A stretch of 64,000 nt of DNA from Propionibacteriaceae bacterium AM104-82. GTDB lineage: Bacteria; Actinomycetota; Actinomycetes; Propionibacteriales; Propionibacteriaceae. Made by a program: the position numbers and the translations under genes. Location of the stretch: assembly GCA_027658995.1 (NCBI GenBank), contig JAQDQK010000001.1, positions 186,001-250,000 on the forward strand. The letters are read 5' to 3'. This document shows, one piece after another, positions 1 through 9,197 of this stretch; the stretch's first letter is position 1, and the number at the start of each line of letters is the position of its first letter. The notes beneath the pieces are model-generated. The model was not told the DNA's origin, did no database searches, and saw only the letters and a program-made list of their open reading frames with translations.

Positions 1-771
1 CTCGACCCGGAGCAACTCGTCGCCGAGTACGGGCCCGAGCAACCCGTCCCCGTGCTGACCCGCCCCGACGGCACCGCGCTCACCGACGAGGACGAACAGC
101 CAGAGCCCGTCGCCTACGACCGCGACAAGCAGACCTCCCGGCTCCGCGCCGCCGAACGCAACCTCGCCGTCCTCGGACGGGTCAACCCGCTCGCCCTGGA
201 GGAGTTCGACGCCATGACGGCGCGACACCAGTTCCTCGCCGAGCAGTTGGAGGACCTGCGCCAGACCCGCGCCGATCTCATCGACATCGTCGCCGAGGTC
301 GACAAGCGCGTCCAGGAGGTCTTCGAGGCCGCCTACCTCGACGTCGAGAAGAGCTTCCGCTCCGTCTTCTCCCGCCTGTTCCCCGGCGGCGAGGGCAAGC
401 TGATCCTGACCGAACCGGGCGACTGGCTCACCACCGGCGTCGACGTCGAGGCGCGCCCCGCAGGCAAACAGGTCAAGCGCCTCTCGCTGCTCTCCGGCGG
501 CGAACGGTCGCTGGTGGCCGTCGCGTTCCTGGTGTCGCTGTTCATCGCCCGGCCCAGCCCCTTCTACATCCTCGACGAGGTGGAGGCGGCCCTCGACGAC
601 GCGAACCTCGGCCGACTGCTCGGCATCTACGAGGAACTGCGCGCCAACTCCCAGTTGCTCATCATCACGCACCAGAAGCGGACCATGGAGATCGCCGACT
701 CGCTCTACGGAGTCACGATGCGCGGCGACGGCATCTCGACGGTCGTGTCGCAGCGTCTCGCCGAAGGGTGA
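1..771 (+). CDS. smc: Chromosome segregation protein SMC, C-terminal part (5' end outside window)
   Basis: The reading frame is open from the first base, so only the last 256 codons are present. It holds the end of the coiled coil and the C-terminal half of the ABC-type ATPase head: the signature LSGGE at window residues 164-168 and Walker B FYILDEVEAALDD from about residue 188, followed by the D-loop and the LLIITHQKRTMEIAD switch region. SMC dimers with ScpA/ScpB compact and segregate the nucleoid. Its place upstream of ftsY matches the usual actinobacterial order (rnc-mutM-smc-ftsY). The head motifs are specific enough that RecN or RecF are poor alternatives. Confidence 0.97.
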   Translation, partial: LDPEQLVAEYGPEQPVPVLTRPDGTALTDEDEQPEPVAYDRDKQTSRLRAAERNLAVLGRVNPLALEEFDAMTARHQFLAEQLEDLRQTRADLIDIVAEVDKRVQEVFEAAYLDVEKSFRSVFSRLFPGGEGKLILTEPGDWLTTGVDVEARPAGKQVKRLSLLSGGERSLVAVAFLVSLFIARPSPFYILDEVEAALDDANLGRLLGIYEELRANSQLLIITHQKRTMEIADSLYGVTMRGDGISTVVSQRLAEG

Positions 772-851
772 CGCGCCGCGCCGGATAGTGGAGATACCGA
801 GGATCGCTGGCACAATGGGTGACGCTTCCCCAGCGTCTGTGAGGTTCTCCC

Positions 852-1049
852 ATGATGTTCGCCGCGTCCATCACGCTCCTGCTCATCCTCGTTGCCGCCG
901 CCGCGGTCTTCCTCGTTGTCGGCGTCGCGTCCGGCAACGTCCGGGTCAAGCACCAGCGCGTCGAGCAGATCGCGCTCGAGGCGAACCAGCGCCTCAACGG
1001 CAGGGGAGAGGTTCCCCAGTTCCTGCAGCGCCTCGACAACCGGCGCTGA
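852..1049 (+). CDS. Small single-pass membrane protein, unknown function
   Basis: A 65-aa frame with one hydrophobic N-terminal helix (about residues 4-27) followed by a short charged cytoplasmic tail rich in Arg and Gln. A GAGGT Shine-Dalgarno-like stretch lies 5-9 bases before the first of two ATGs, and a TGGCACAAT -10-like element lies near 808-816. No family is recognised. It sits between smc and ftsY in the same direction. Coding evidence rests on the RBS, the helix and third-position GC; a chance ORF is possible because it is short. Confidence 0.55.
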   Translation: MMFAASITLLLILVAAAAVFLVVGVASGNVRVKHQRVEQIALEANQRLNGRGEVPQFLQRLDNRR

Positions 1050-1223
1050 GCACCCGGGCCTCCGATGCCCGCCGCTGACGGCGGCCCCGACAACGGTGGG
1101 CGCCGTCGACGCGACCCGTCGGCCGCCCTCTGAACACCTGCCCTGTGGCCGGCCCCGTAGCGCCCGGGTCGCTGCGCTGCGTCGATGCAGGCCCCTCGGC
1201 CTCGCCTCGGTAGGATGAACGGC

Positions 1224-2444
1224 GTGTGGATTTTCTGGACAGTAATCGCGATCGTCGGCCTTGCCATCCTGATTGGCGGCGTCGTCGTCTACCTCGACGG
1301 ACGCAAGCAGCGTGAGCTCGAACAGGCCGAGAAGGGCGAACTGGAGGCGGCCACGGGCGACGAGGACGTCGTCGTCGCGCCGCCGCTGTCCGAGTTCGAC
1401 GACCCGGAGCCTGCAGGCGTCGGCGTCGACACCCTCGAGCGGCCCGCCGAGCCAGAGGTCGAGGTCGAGACGGTCACCGTCGAGGAGCCCGTCGCCCCCG
1501 AACTCGACCGCCCCGAGGCGCCGCTCAGCCGCTGGGCGCGGCTGCGTCGCCGGCTGTCCTCCAGCAACAACGCGCTGGCCCGGGCGCTGGCCGACCTGCT
1601 CTCGGTCGACAAGATCGACGCCGACGTCTGGGACGACTTCGAGACAACGCTGATCACCTCCGACCTCGGCGTCGGCCCCGCCACCGAGTTGACCGACGCG
1701 CTGCGCAAGCGGCTCGCCGTCGACGGGGTCGCCGACCCCGCAAAGGCGAAGGAGGTCCTCACCGAGGAACTGCTGAAGCTGGTCGACCCGACCCTCGACC
1801 GCTCGCTGAACCTCACCCCCGCCAACGAGGGCGACCCCGCCGTCGTGCTCGTCGTCGGCGTCAACGGCACGGGCAAGACCACCACGGTCGGCAAGCTGGC
1901 ACGCGTGCTGGTCGCCGACGACAAGTCGGTCGTGCTTGGCGCAGCAGACACCTTCCGCGCCGCCGCGGCCGAGCAGTTGGCCACCTGGGGTGAGCGGGTC
2001 GGCGTCGAGACCGTCCGCTCCGACGTCGACGGCGCCGACCCCGCCTCCGTCGCCTTCGACGCGGTCGCCAAGGGCGTCGACACCGGGGCCGACGTCGTGA
2101 TCGTCGACACCGCTGGCCGCCTGCACACCAAGACCGGCCTGATGGACGAACTCGGCAAGGTCAAGCGCGTCATCGAGAAGAAGGCCCTCGTCACCGAGGT
2201 GCTGCTCGTCCTCGACGCGACCACCGGCCAGAACGGCATGACGCAGGCGCGGATCTTCGCGGAGGTCGTCGACGTCACCGGCATCGTGCTGACCAAGCTT
2301 GACGGCTCCGCCAAGGGCGGCATCGTCGTCCAGGTCCAGCGCGAACTCGGCGTGCCCGTCAAGCTCGTCGGCCTCGGCGAGGGTGTCGACGACCTGGCCC
2401 CGTTCGACCCCGAGGGCTTCGTCCAGGGCATCCTCGGCGAGTAG
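1224..2444 (+). CDS. ftsY: Signal recognition particle receptor FtsY
   Basis: SRP receptor GTPase that docks ribosome-nascent chain-SRP complexes at the membrane. The protein starts with a membrane helix (WIFWTVIAIVGLAILIGG), then an acidic linker rich in Glu/Val, then the N domain and the G domain with GVNGTGKTTTVGKLA (G1), DTAGR (G3) and TKLDG (G4). The GTG at 1224 is preferred because TAGGAT at 1211-1216 is a good -10 hexamer 8 bp upstream, giving a leaderless mRNA; an in-frame ATG at 1215 is the alternative. Length about 406 aa is normal for actinobacterial FtsY. Ffh, its partner GTPase, lies 2.4 kb downstream. Confidence 0.95.
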   Translation: MWIFWTVIAIVGLAILIGGVVVYLDGRKQRELEQAEKGELEAATGDEDVVVAPPLSEFDDPEPAGVGVDTLERPAEPEVEVETVTVEEPVAPELDRPEAPLSRWARLRRRLSSSNNALARALADLLSVDKIDADVWDDFETTLITSDLGVGPATELTDALRKRLAVDGVADPAKAKEVLTEELLKLVDPTLDRSLNLTPANEGDPAVVLVVGVNGTGKTTTVGKLARVLVADDKSVVLGAADTFRAAAAEQLATWGERVGVETVRSDVDGADPASVAFDAVAKGVDTGADVVIVDTAGRLHTKTGLMDELGKVKRVIEKKALVTEVLLVLDATTGQNGMTQARIFAEVVDVTGIVLTKLDGSAKGGIVVQVQRELGVPVKLVGLGEGVDDLAPFDPEGFVQGILGE

Positions 2445-2460
2445 TCGTCCCCGCCTGCCC

Positions 2461-2476
2461 GACCGCCGAGGCGGTC
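2461..2476. terminator. Short convergent hairpin between ftsY and recQ
   Basis: GACCGCC and GGCGGTC form a 7-bp GC stem with a GA loop exactly at the convergent 3' ends of ftsY and the helicase gene, overlapping the last codon of the latter. No T tract is visible, as is common in this GC-rich window. Confidence 0.4.
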
Positions 2477-4754
2477 AGGCCACCGTCGCGAGCGCGAGCG
2501 GCAGGACGGCGTCTGCCCCCGCCAAGCGAAGCAGTCGGCCCGCCACCGTCATGGTCCAGCGCGAGTCGATCAGGTCGTCGACCAGCAGCACGGGGCCGCG
2601 CAGCGAGGCGAGCCGTTCCGCCATCGCGGGCGGCACGCTGAACCGCGACCACAGGTCCCTGACCCGGAACGCGCTGTTGGCGGCGGCGTCCATCGCCCCC
2701 TCGCGCAGCGCGAGCGGGCCGAGCGGTTCGAGGCGCCCAGCCCTGGCGATTCCAGCGCCGAGCGACTCCACCAGCCCCGGCCGGTCCGCGCTCGGCACCC
2801 AGGCCACGGCCACCGGCCGCTCGTCCCAGTCCCACTCCTTCAGCACCCGCAGCACAGCGGAGGCCAGCGCGGGCGGGAGGTCCCGGTCGACAGGGCGACC
2901 GTCGCGGTCGGGGGCGAACAGTTCGCGCAGCGTGTTGCCGTAGCCCAGGTCGGTCAGCCTCGCCACGACGCGGCCCTCCGAGACCTGCTCCTCCGCGGGC
3001 AGTTTGCCCTTGACGGGCTTGCCAGCGATCGTGACGCCGACCCGGTCGAGCCCCTGCGGCCACATGGCGCGCACCGGCACCTCGACGCCGACGCGGTCCA
3101 GCGTCGCCTGCGCGCCCTGCTCCATGTCCAGGGACACCTCGCTCGGGTACCACTGGCCCGCGCACCGGTCGCACCGTCCGCACGGCGCGCTCGCGGGGTC
3201 GTCGAGCGAGCGGGTCAGGAACGCCATCCGGCAGTCGATGTCGCCCTGGTACTCCAGCATCGAGCGCTGCTCGGCGACGCGCGCCTCCGCGATCCGCTCG
3301 TAGCGGTCCCGGTCGTAGGTCCAGGGTTGGCCGGTCGACGTCCAACCGCCCTGGCCGTACTCGACGGCACCGTCGACCGCGAGCACCTTGAGCAGCAGTT
3401 CCAACTGGCCGCGCCGCAGGTCGACGCGGGCCTCCAACGCGGCGGCCGACAGCGGCCGGTCCGAGGAGCGCAGCGCCTCGAGCACCGCGTCTGCGCGCGC
3501 CTGGGTCGGCATCGCGTTGGTCGCGAAATAGTGCCAGATGTCGCGGTCCTCAAGGCCGGGCAGCAGCAGCACGTCCGCGCTGTCGGTGGCGCGGCCCGCG
3601 CGGCCGACCTGCTGGTAGTACGCCACGGGCGAGTTGGGCGACCCGAGGTGGACGACGAAGCCGAGGTCGGGCTTGTCGAAGCCCATCCCGAGCGCCGAGG
3701 TCGCCACAAGGGCCTTGACCTCGTTGTTCTTGAGCGCCTCCTCGGCGGCCAGTCGTTCGGCCTGGTCCGTGCGACCGGTGTATGCGAGCACGGTGTGCCC
3801 GGCCTTGCGAAGCAGCGCCGACGTCTCCTCGGCGGAGGACACCGTCAGGCAGTAGACGATGCCGCTGCCAGGCAGGTCGTTCAGGTGCTGCGACAGCCAC
3901 GCCAGCCTGCGCCACGACGTACCGAGTTCCAGCACCCCGAGCCGCAGCGACTCGCGCCCGAGCGGCCCGCGCAGCGTGAACACCTCGTGCCCGCCCGCGG
4001 CCATCTGCTCGGCGACGTCGTGCACGACGCGTTCATTGGCGGTGGCGGTGGTCGCAAGGATCGGCACGTCGGCGGGCAGGTCGGCGATCAGGGTGCGGAT
4101 GCGTCGGTAGTCGGGCCTGAAGTCGTGGCCCCAGTCGCTGATGCAGTGCGCCTCGTCGATGACCAGCAGCCCTGCCGTGCCGATCAGGCGGGGGAGTTGC
4201 TCTGCGCGGAACCGCGGGTTGACAAGCCGCTCGGGGGAGACGAGCAGCACGTCGAGGGCGTCGTCGTCGAGCATGGCCTCGATGTCGGACCATTCGGTGA
4301 CGTTTGCCGAGTTGATCGCGGCGGCCCTCACCCCGGCACGCTCGGCCGCGGCGACCTGGTCGCGCATCAGCGCGAGCAGCGGCGAGACGATCAGCGCGGG
4401 CCCGGCGCCCGCGCGGCGCTGCAGCAGCGCCGCGATGAAGTAGACGGCCGACTTGCCCCAGCCGGTGCGTTGCACGACGAGCGCCCTGCGGTGCTGCGCC
4501 ACGAGGGCCTCGATGGCCTCGAACTGCCCGGGATGGAAGTCCGCCGCGGCGTTGCCGGTCAGCGCCCGCAGGATACCCAGGGCCTCCTCGCGCAGGCCCT
4601 CGGTGCCCCGGTCGACGGCGCCGCGGGTCGGGACGGGCACGCTCGCGCGGGGCGCCGCGACGGCCAACTGGAGGTCGGCCGGCGGCTCGTCCCACGGGTC
4701 GGGCGGGAGTTCGTCGAAGTCCGGGGGCGGTTCCTGGTCCCACGCGTCAGTCAT
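2475..4754 (-). CDS. recQ: RecQ-family ATP-dependent DNA helicase with C-terminal phosphoribosyltransferase-like domain
   Basis: A 759-aa SF2 helicase. Visible motifs are Walker A QRTGWGKS near residues 95-102, DEAH at 200-203 followed by CISDWGHDFRPDY, motif VI QVGRAGR, and a RecQ-Ct zinc cluster with CGRCDRC. After the helicase core the last ~170 residues do not look like HRDC: they end in VLLVDDLIDSRWT (about 722-734), which has the form of a PRPP-binding loop of ComF/PRTase proteins. The ATG at 4754 has AGGGGG just upstream; an in-frame upstream start would add 28 poorly supported residues. It is convergent with ftsY and divergent from ffh. Helicase assignment is firm; the tail's activity is inferred from the motif only. 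Confidence 0.9.
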   Translation of the reverse strand: MTDAWDQEPPPDFDELPPDPWDEPPADLQLAVAAPRASVPVPTRGAVDRGTEGLREEALGILRALTGNAAADFHPGQFEAIEALVAQHRRALVVQRTGWGKSAVYFIAALLQRRAGAGPALIVSPLLALMRDQVAAAERAGVRAAAINSANVTEWSDIEAMLDDDALDVLLVSPERLVNPRFRAEQLPRLIGTAGLLVIDEAHCISDWGHDFRPDYRRIRTLIADLPADVPILATTATANERVVHDVAEQMAAGGHEVFTLRGPLGRESLRLGVLELGTSWRRLAWLSQHLNDLPGSGIVYCLTVSSAEETSALLRKAGHTVLAYTGRTDQAERLAAEEALKNNEVKALVATSALGMGFDKPDLGFVVHLGSPNSPVAYYQQVGRAGRATDSADVLLLPGLEDRDIWHYFATNAMPTQARADAVLEALRSSDRPLSAAALEARVDLRRGQLELLLKVLAVDGAVEYGQGGWTSTGQPWTYDRDRYERIAEARVAEQRSMLEYQGDIDCRMAFLTRSLDDPASAPCGRCDRCAGQWYPSEVSLDMEQGAQATLDRVGVEVPVRAMWPQGLDRVGVTIAGKPVKGKLPAEEQVSEGRVVARLTDLGYGNTLRELFAPDRDGRPVDRDLPPALASAVLRVLKEWDWDERPVAVAWVPSADRPGLVESLGAGIARAGRLEPLGPLALREGAMDAAANSAFRVRDLWSRFSVPPAMAERLASLRGPVLLVDDLIDSRWTMTVAGRLLRLAGADAVLPLALATVA

Positions 4755-4858
4755 GCCCCCTAGCCTTCCACGCCCTGCCGACACGTTGCGATCGGTGACC
4801 GGCGGGGGCTTTGAGTATCCTTGGGTTCGATCACGCACATCTGCGAAGGGTAAACCCA

Positions 4859-6382
4859 GTGTTCGACACGCTGCAGGACCGGCTTTCGACGGTCTTCAAG
4901 GGGCTGCGCTCCAAGGGACGCCTCACCGAGGCCGACATCGACGCCACCATGCGGGAGATCCGCATCGCGCTGCTCGAGGCGGACGTCAACCTCGGCGTCG
5001 TCAAGGAGTTCGTCGCCTCGGTCAAGGCGCGCGCGCTGGACGCCGAACTGTCCAAGGCGCTGAACCCGTCGCAGCAGGTCATCAAGATCGTCAACGAGGA
5101 ACTGGTCTCCATCCTCGGCGGCGAGGCCAGGGCGATCCGGTTCGCCAAGCGTCCCCCGACCGTCATCATGCTCGCCGGCCTCCAGGGCGCAGGTAAGACG
5201 ACCCTTGCGGGCAAGCTCGGCAAGTGGCTGCGTGACAACAAGCACGCGCCGCTGCTGGTCGCCGCCGACCTCCAACGCCCGAACGCCGTCAACCAGTTGC
5301 AGATCGTCGGCGAGCGCGCCGGGGTGCACGTCTTCGCGCCCGAACCGGGCAACGGCGTCGGCGACCCCGTCGACGTGGCCCGCCGCGCGATCGCGCACGC
5401 CGAGGCGAAGCTGTACGACGTCGTCATCGTCGACACCGCTGGCCGGCTCGGCGTCGACCAGGAACTGATGCAGCAGGCCGCCAACATCAAGGCGGCCGTG
5501 GAGCCAGACGAGACGCTGTTCGTCGTCGACGCCATGATCGGCCAGGACGCGGTCAACACCGCGAAGGCGTTCGACGAGGGCGTCGGCGTGGACGGCGTGG
5601 TGCTCACCAAGCTTGACGGCGACGCCCGCGGCGGTGCAGCGCTGTCGATCGCGCGGGTGCTCGGTAAGCCCATCATGTTCGCCTCCAACGGCGAGGGCCT
5701 CTCCGACTTCGACATGTTCCACCCCGACCGGATGGCCTCGCGCATCCTCGGGATGGGCGACATGCTCACCCTCATCGAGCAGGCCGAGAAGACCTTCGAC
5801 GCCGAACAGTCGCGCGCCGCGGCCGAGAAGCTGATGGGGAAGAACCAGTTCGGCCTCCAGGACTTCCTCTCCCAGATGCAGCAGTTGCGCAAGATGGGAC
5901 CGATGTCGAAGATCCTCGGCATGCTGCCCGGCGCCGGCCAGTTCAAGCAGGCGATCAACGAGATCGACGAGAAGGAGATCGACCGGATCGAGGCGATCAT
6001 CAACGCCATGACCCCGAAGGAGCGCGACGACGTCTCGATCCTCAACGGGTCGCGCAGGGCGCGCATCGCCAAGGGCGCGGGCGTCCAGGTCTCCGACGTC
6101 AACAAGTTGGTCAACCGCTTCGTCGAGGCCCGCAAGATGATGGAGTCGCTCGCGGGCGGCGGCATGCCGGGGATGCCCGGGATGCCAGGCATGGGCGGCG
6201 GCCGACGCGCAGGCTCGAAGAAGCAGCAGGGCAAGAAGGGACGCAAGTCCGGGTCCCGCCCGAACCGGCCGCAGCCGGTGCAGCAGGCGCCGAAGGCCCC
6301 GCAGCTTCCCCAGTCGATGGACGAGTTCGAACTTCCCCCGGAGCTCGCGAAGATGTTCAACGAGAACAAGCCCAAGTTCTAG
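4859..6382 (+). CDS. ffh: Signal recognition particle protein Ffh
   Basis: SRP54 homologue that binds 4.5S/6S RNA and signal sequences, then pairs with FtsY. It has the N domain, the G domain with GLQGAGKTTLAGKL near residues 107-120, DTAGR and TKLDGDARGG, and a methionine-rich M domain containing the GSRRARIAKGAG RNA-binding stretch. The C terminus carries a MPGMPGMPGM repeat and a basic tail. GTG at 4859 is chosen because AAGGG lies upstream and the frame then begins FDTLQDRLS as in the family; an in-frame TTG at 4811 would add 16 atypical residues. Confidence 0.96.
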   Translation: MFDTLQDRLSTVFKGLRSKGRLTEADIDATMREIRIALLEADVNLGVVKEFVASVKARALDAELSKALNPSQQVIKIVNEELVSILGGEARAIRFAKRPPTVIMLAGLQGAGKTTLAGKLGKWLRDNKHAPLLVAADLQRPNAVNQLQIVGERAGVHVFAPEPGNGVGDPVDVARRAIAHAEAKLYDVVIVDTAGRLGVDQELMQQAANIKAAVEPDETLFVVDAMIGQDAVNTAKAFDEGVGVDGVVLTKLDGDARGGAALSIARVLGKPIMFASNGEGLSDFDMFHPDRMASRILGMGDMLTLIEQAEKTFDAEQSRAAAEKLMGKNQFGLQDFLSQMQQLRKMGPMSKILGMLPGAGQFKQAINEIDEKEIDRIEAIINAMTPKERDDVSILNGSRRARIAKGAGVQVSDVNKLVNRFVEARKMMESLAGGGMPGMPGMPGMGGGRRAGSKKQQGKKGRKSGSRPNRPQPVQQAPKAPQLPQSMDEFELPPELAKMFNENKPKF

Positions 6383-6442
6383 AGGCTTCCTGCCTGCCGA
6401 CCCGACCCGGGGCGGCACGGACCCGGTGACTAGGCTGGTGCC

Positions 6443-7510
6443 ATGACCTCACTGCACCTGCGCGGCATCCTTCTTCCAGACGGCGAACCGGGCGAACTGT
6501 GGGTCCGCGACGGCGTCCTCACCGACGAACCGGCCGCCGACGCGACGACGCTGGAGGGCTTCCTCATCCCTGGCCTTGTCGACGCGCACTGTCACCTTGG
6601 CCTCGGCCCCGACGGCGCCGTCAGCCCCGAGACCGCGCGCAGGCAGGCGCTCGACGACCTCGCCGCGGGCACCATGCTGGTCCGCGACGCTGGCTCGCCC
6701 TCGGACACCCGCTGGATCCAGGGCGAGGACGACCTGCCCCGCCTGCTGCGCGCCGGTCGTCACGTGGCCCGCCCCAAGCGGTACCTGCGCGGCCTCGGCG
6801 CCGAGGTGGAGCCCGAGGGCCTGGTCGAGCAGGTCCGCCACGAGGCGCGCTCCGGCGACGGCTGGGTCAAGCTGGTGGGGGACTGGATCGACCGCTCGGT
6901 CGGCGACCTCTCGCCCCTGTGGCCCGCCGATGTCGCCGCGCTGGCGATCGCCGCGGCCCACGAGGAGGGCGCCCGCGTCACCGCCCACTGCTTCGGCGAG
7001 CAGTCGGTCGCCGAACTCGTCGCCGCAGGCATCGACTGCATCGAGCACGGCACCGGGATGAGCGACGACGTGATCGCCGAGATGGCCCAGCGCGGCACCG
7101 CGCTCGTGCCGACCATGATCAACCTGGCCCGGTTCCCGATGTACGCGGCACCCGCCAAGGACAAGTACCCGACCTACTTCGCCCACATGACCGACCTGTA
7201 CGCGCGCCGCAAGCAGACCATCGGCAAGGCCATCGACGCGGGCGTGCAGGTCTACGCGGGCACCGACGCGGGAACCGTCGTGCCGCACGGCCAGATCCGC
7301 TCCGAGATCGAGGAATTGGCGGAGGTCGGCGGCAACGACTTCGCGCTCGGCGCCGCCAGCTGGCGCGCCCGCGGCTGGCTCGGCGCGGGAGCGCTCGCAC
7401 CGGGCGACAGCGCCGACCTGATCGTCCTCGACGCCGACCCGCGCGAGGACCTGTCGAGCATCTACCGTCCGAAGGCCCTGATCCTGCGGGGCAATATCCT
7501 CGGTATCTGA
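6443..7510 (+). CDS. Amidohydrolase-family metal-dependent hydrolase
   Basis: A 355-aa TIM-barrel amidohydrolase of the imidazolonepropionase/prolidase-like group. Metal-ligand motifs are DAHCH (residues 47-51, the HxH pair), a candidate bridging lysine in GWVKLVG, HCFGE and CIEHGTG histidines, and YAGTDAG with the final aspartate. A small beta-sandwich is built from both ends (LRGILLPDGEP at the N terminus, LIVLDADPRED near the C terminus). Substrate cannot be told. TAGGCT at 6431-6436 lies 7 bp before the ATG, suggesting a leaderless transcript separate from ffh. Confidence 0.85.
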   Translation: MTSLHLRGILLPDGEPGELWVRDGVLTDEPAADATTLEGFLIPGLVDAHCHLGLGPDGAVSPETARRQALDDLAAGTMLVRDAGSPSDTRWIQGEDDLPRLLRAGRHVARPKRYLRGLGAEVEPEGLVEQVRHEARSGDGWVKLVGDWIDRSVGDLSPLWPADVAALAIAAAHEEGARVTAHCFGEQSVAELVAAGIDCIEHGTGMSDDVIAEMAQRGTALVPTMINLARFPMYAAPAKDKYPTYFAHMTDLYARRKQTIGKAIDAGVQVYAGTDAGTVVPHGQIRSEIEELAEVGGNDFALGAASWRARGWLGAGALAPGDSADLIVLDADPREDLSSIYRPKALILRGNILGI

Positions 7511-7559
7511 GCCCGACAAACGGCCTGAGACCCGACCCCCACCGAAAGGCCTGGACCTC

Positions 7560-8783
7560 ATGGACAACGACCCGGACCTGACCTCCTTCCCGCCACCGCA
7601 CCCGCGCGACCAACGCGTCGACCACGTCGACACCCCACAGCAACGCCCCGAACCGGCCAATCCCGGCCCGCCGCCGCCGCCCGTGGCGTCGCTCGAGAGG
7701 AAGCCGCAGGGCACCTTCGCCCGCGGCTTCGGCTGGGGCACCGGCATCGCGACCGGCGTCGCGGTGGTCGGCACCGCGCTGAGCCTGCTCAGCCTGGTCG
7801 GCCTGTGGGTGATGGCGGCGGCGCTGCTGGCCACCGGAGGCCAGCAGAGCGAGCAGACCACCGTCGTGTGGGGCAGCGGCTCCGACCGGCTGCGCGCCAT
7901 CGAGATCTCCGGCGCCATCATGGCCGAGTCGAGCGACGGGTCGCTCCTGTCGGCCGGCACCTACGGCTACGAGGTCGCCCGGGAACTCGACGGCCTCAGC
8001 AAGGACGACGGCGCGGGCGTGGTGCTGCTGGTCAACACCCCTGGCGGCAGCATCGCAGGCTCGAAGGCGATCTCCGACGCGATCGAGCGTTACCAGGAGC
8101 GCACCGGCCAGAAGGTGCTCGTGCACATCAGCTCAATGTCGGCCTCCGGCGGCGTCTACTCGACGGCGCCCGCGGACGAGATCATCGCCGACTACGGCTC
8201 GCTCGTCGGATCGATCGGCGTGGTCTTCGGCCCGTTCACGCACTACCAGGACGTCACCGGCACCACCGGCACCCTGCTGGAGTCGGGCGTCACCACCACG
8301 GGCGGCGTCACGCAGGAGTACCTCAGCCAGGGAACGGGCAAGGACTTCGGTAACCCGTTCCGCGCCATGACCGAGCGCGAGCGCGAGGTCTACATGGGTG
8401 GGCTGAAGCGTGAGTACGACGCGTTCGTCTCGCACGTCGCCGAGCACCGCGGCATCGAGCCGAAGACGATCGTCGACGACCTCGGCGCCTTCATGTTCGA
8501 CCCGGTCACCGCGCAGGAGAAGAAGCTGATCGACTCGGTGATGGGCCGCGAGGAGTTCTTCCGGCACGCCGCCGAGACCGCTGGCCTCAATCCGGACAAC
8601 ACCAGCGTGGAGGCGCTCAGCGCGCCGAGCGGCCTCGAGACGCTGCTCGGCGTCGAGCGCAGGCTCGGCCTCGCCCCCGCGGCGACGCAGGGCGACGGGG
8701 TCACCCCGGTGCTCAGCTCGGCGATCTGCGGAGGCGGCCAGCCGCTGGTCCTCGCGGGCGACCTCCGCGCCCTCTGCGGCTGA
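7560..8783 (+). CDS. sppA: Signal peptide peptidase SppA-like membrane serine protease (S49)
   Basis: A 407-aa protein with a Pro-rich cytoplasmic N terminus, one membrane segment (about residues 61-91) and an S49 protease domain. The family block NTPGGS is followed by MSASGG, whose Ser196 is the likely nucleophile. In Bacillus SppA the catalytic lysine lies 52 residues later; here no lysine occurs there, and the best candidate is Lys261 in GKDFGNPF, 65 residues on, after a Thr/Gly-rich insertion. Such enzymes degrade signal peptides left in the membrane. AAAGG lies upstream of the ATG. Confidence 0.88.
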   Translation: MDNDPDLTSFPPPHPRDQRVDHVDTPQQRPEPANPGPPPPPVASLERKPQGTFARGFGWGTGIATGVAVVGTALSLLSLVGLWVMAAALLATGGQQSEQTTVVWGSGSDRLRAIEISGAIMAESSDGSLLSAGTYGYEVARELDGLSKDDGAGVVLLVNTPGGSIAGSKAISDAIERYQERTGQKVLVHISSMSASGGVYSTAPADEIIADYGSLVGSIGVVFGPFTHYQDVTGTTGTLLESGVTTTGGVTQEYLSQGTGKDFGNPFRAMTEREREVYMGGLKREYDAFVSHVAEHRGIEPKTIVDDLGAFMFDPVTAQEKKLIDSVMGREEFFRHAAETAGLNPDNTSVEALSAPSGLETLLGVERRLGLAPAATQGDGVTPVLSSAICGGGQPLVLAGDLRALCG

Positions 8784-8790
8784 CGTTGAC

Positions 8791-8815
8791 GGCGGGCCCG
8801 TCCGGCGGGCCCGCC
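8791..8815. terminator. Bidirectional terminator hairpin
   Basis: GGCGGGCCCG (8791-8800) pairs with CGGGCCCGCC (8806-8815) around a 5-base loop, placed exactly between the convergent ends of sppA and the zincin gene. Confidence 0.6.
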
Positions 8816-8817
8816 GG

Positions 8818-9162
8818 TCAGCCCCAGCCCAGCTCGTGCAACTGCTCCTCCTCGATGCCGTGGTAATGGCCGAGTTCGTGCACGAGCGTGATCCAGATCT
8901 CCTCGTACAGCTCATCCTCGGAGGCGCACATCCGGCTGAGCGGCCCCTGGAACAGCACGATCCGGTCGGGCAACTGCCCGTAGCCGTACGCCTCGCGCTC
9001 AGTCAGCGCCGTCCCGTCGTAGACACCGAGAGTGTCGGAGCCGTCCTCGGGCTCGTCCTCGACCACGAAGATCAGGTTGTCGAGGTGCTCGGTCAGCTCC
9101 TCGGGCAGCGCCTCGAGGGCCTCCTCGACGAGGGCCTCGAAGTCGTCGGCTGAAATGTCCAT
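8818..9162 (-). CDS. Minimal zincin-type metallopeptidase family protein
   Basis: A 114-aa protein of the small actinobacterial metallopeptidase family (zincin_1, formerly DUF1025). The zinc motif HELGHYHG followed by acidic residues (HExxH...E) lies near the C terminus; the N-terminal half is acidic and ends in the PDRIVLFQGPL strand typical of the family. ATG at 9162 begins MDISADDF, a family-like start; an in-frame ATG at 9180 is possible. Substrate is unknown. Convergent with sppA. Confidence 0.85.
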   Translation of the reverse strand: MDISADDFEALVEEALEALPEELTEHLDNLIFVVEDEPEDGSDTLGVYDGTALTEREAYGYGQLPDRIVLFQGPLSRMCASEDELYEEIWITLVHELGHYHGIEEEQLHELGWG

Positions 9163-9197
9163 CGCGCCAAGCCTATCCATCCGGCCGAAGCCGATGT

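Noticed and set aside
705..2126. 473-aa minus-strand ORF opposite ftsY
   Set aside because: Shadow of ftsY in very GC-rich DNA: no RBS, Gly/Asp/Val-biased low-complexity translation, and it covers an unmistakable essential gene.
3327..4763. 478-aa plus-strand ORF opposite recQ
   Set aside because: Antisense shadow of the helicase gene with no start signal.
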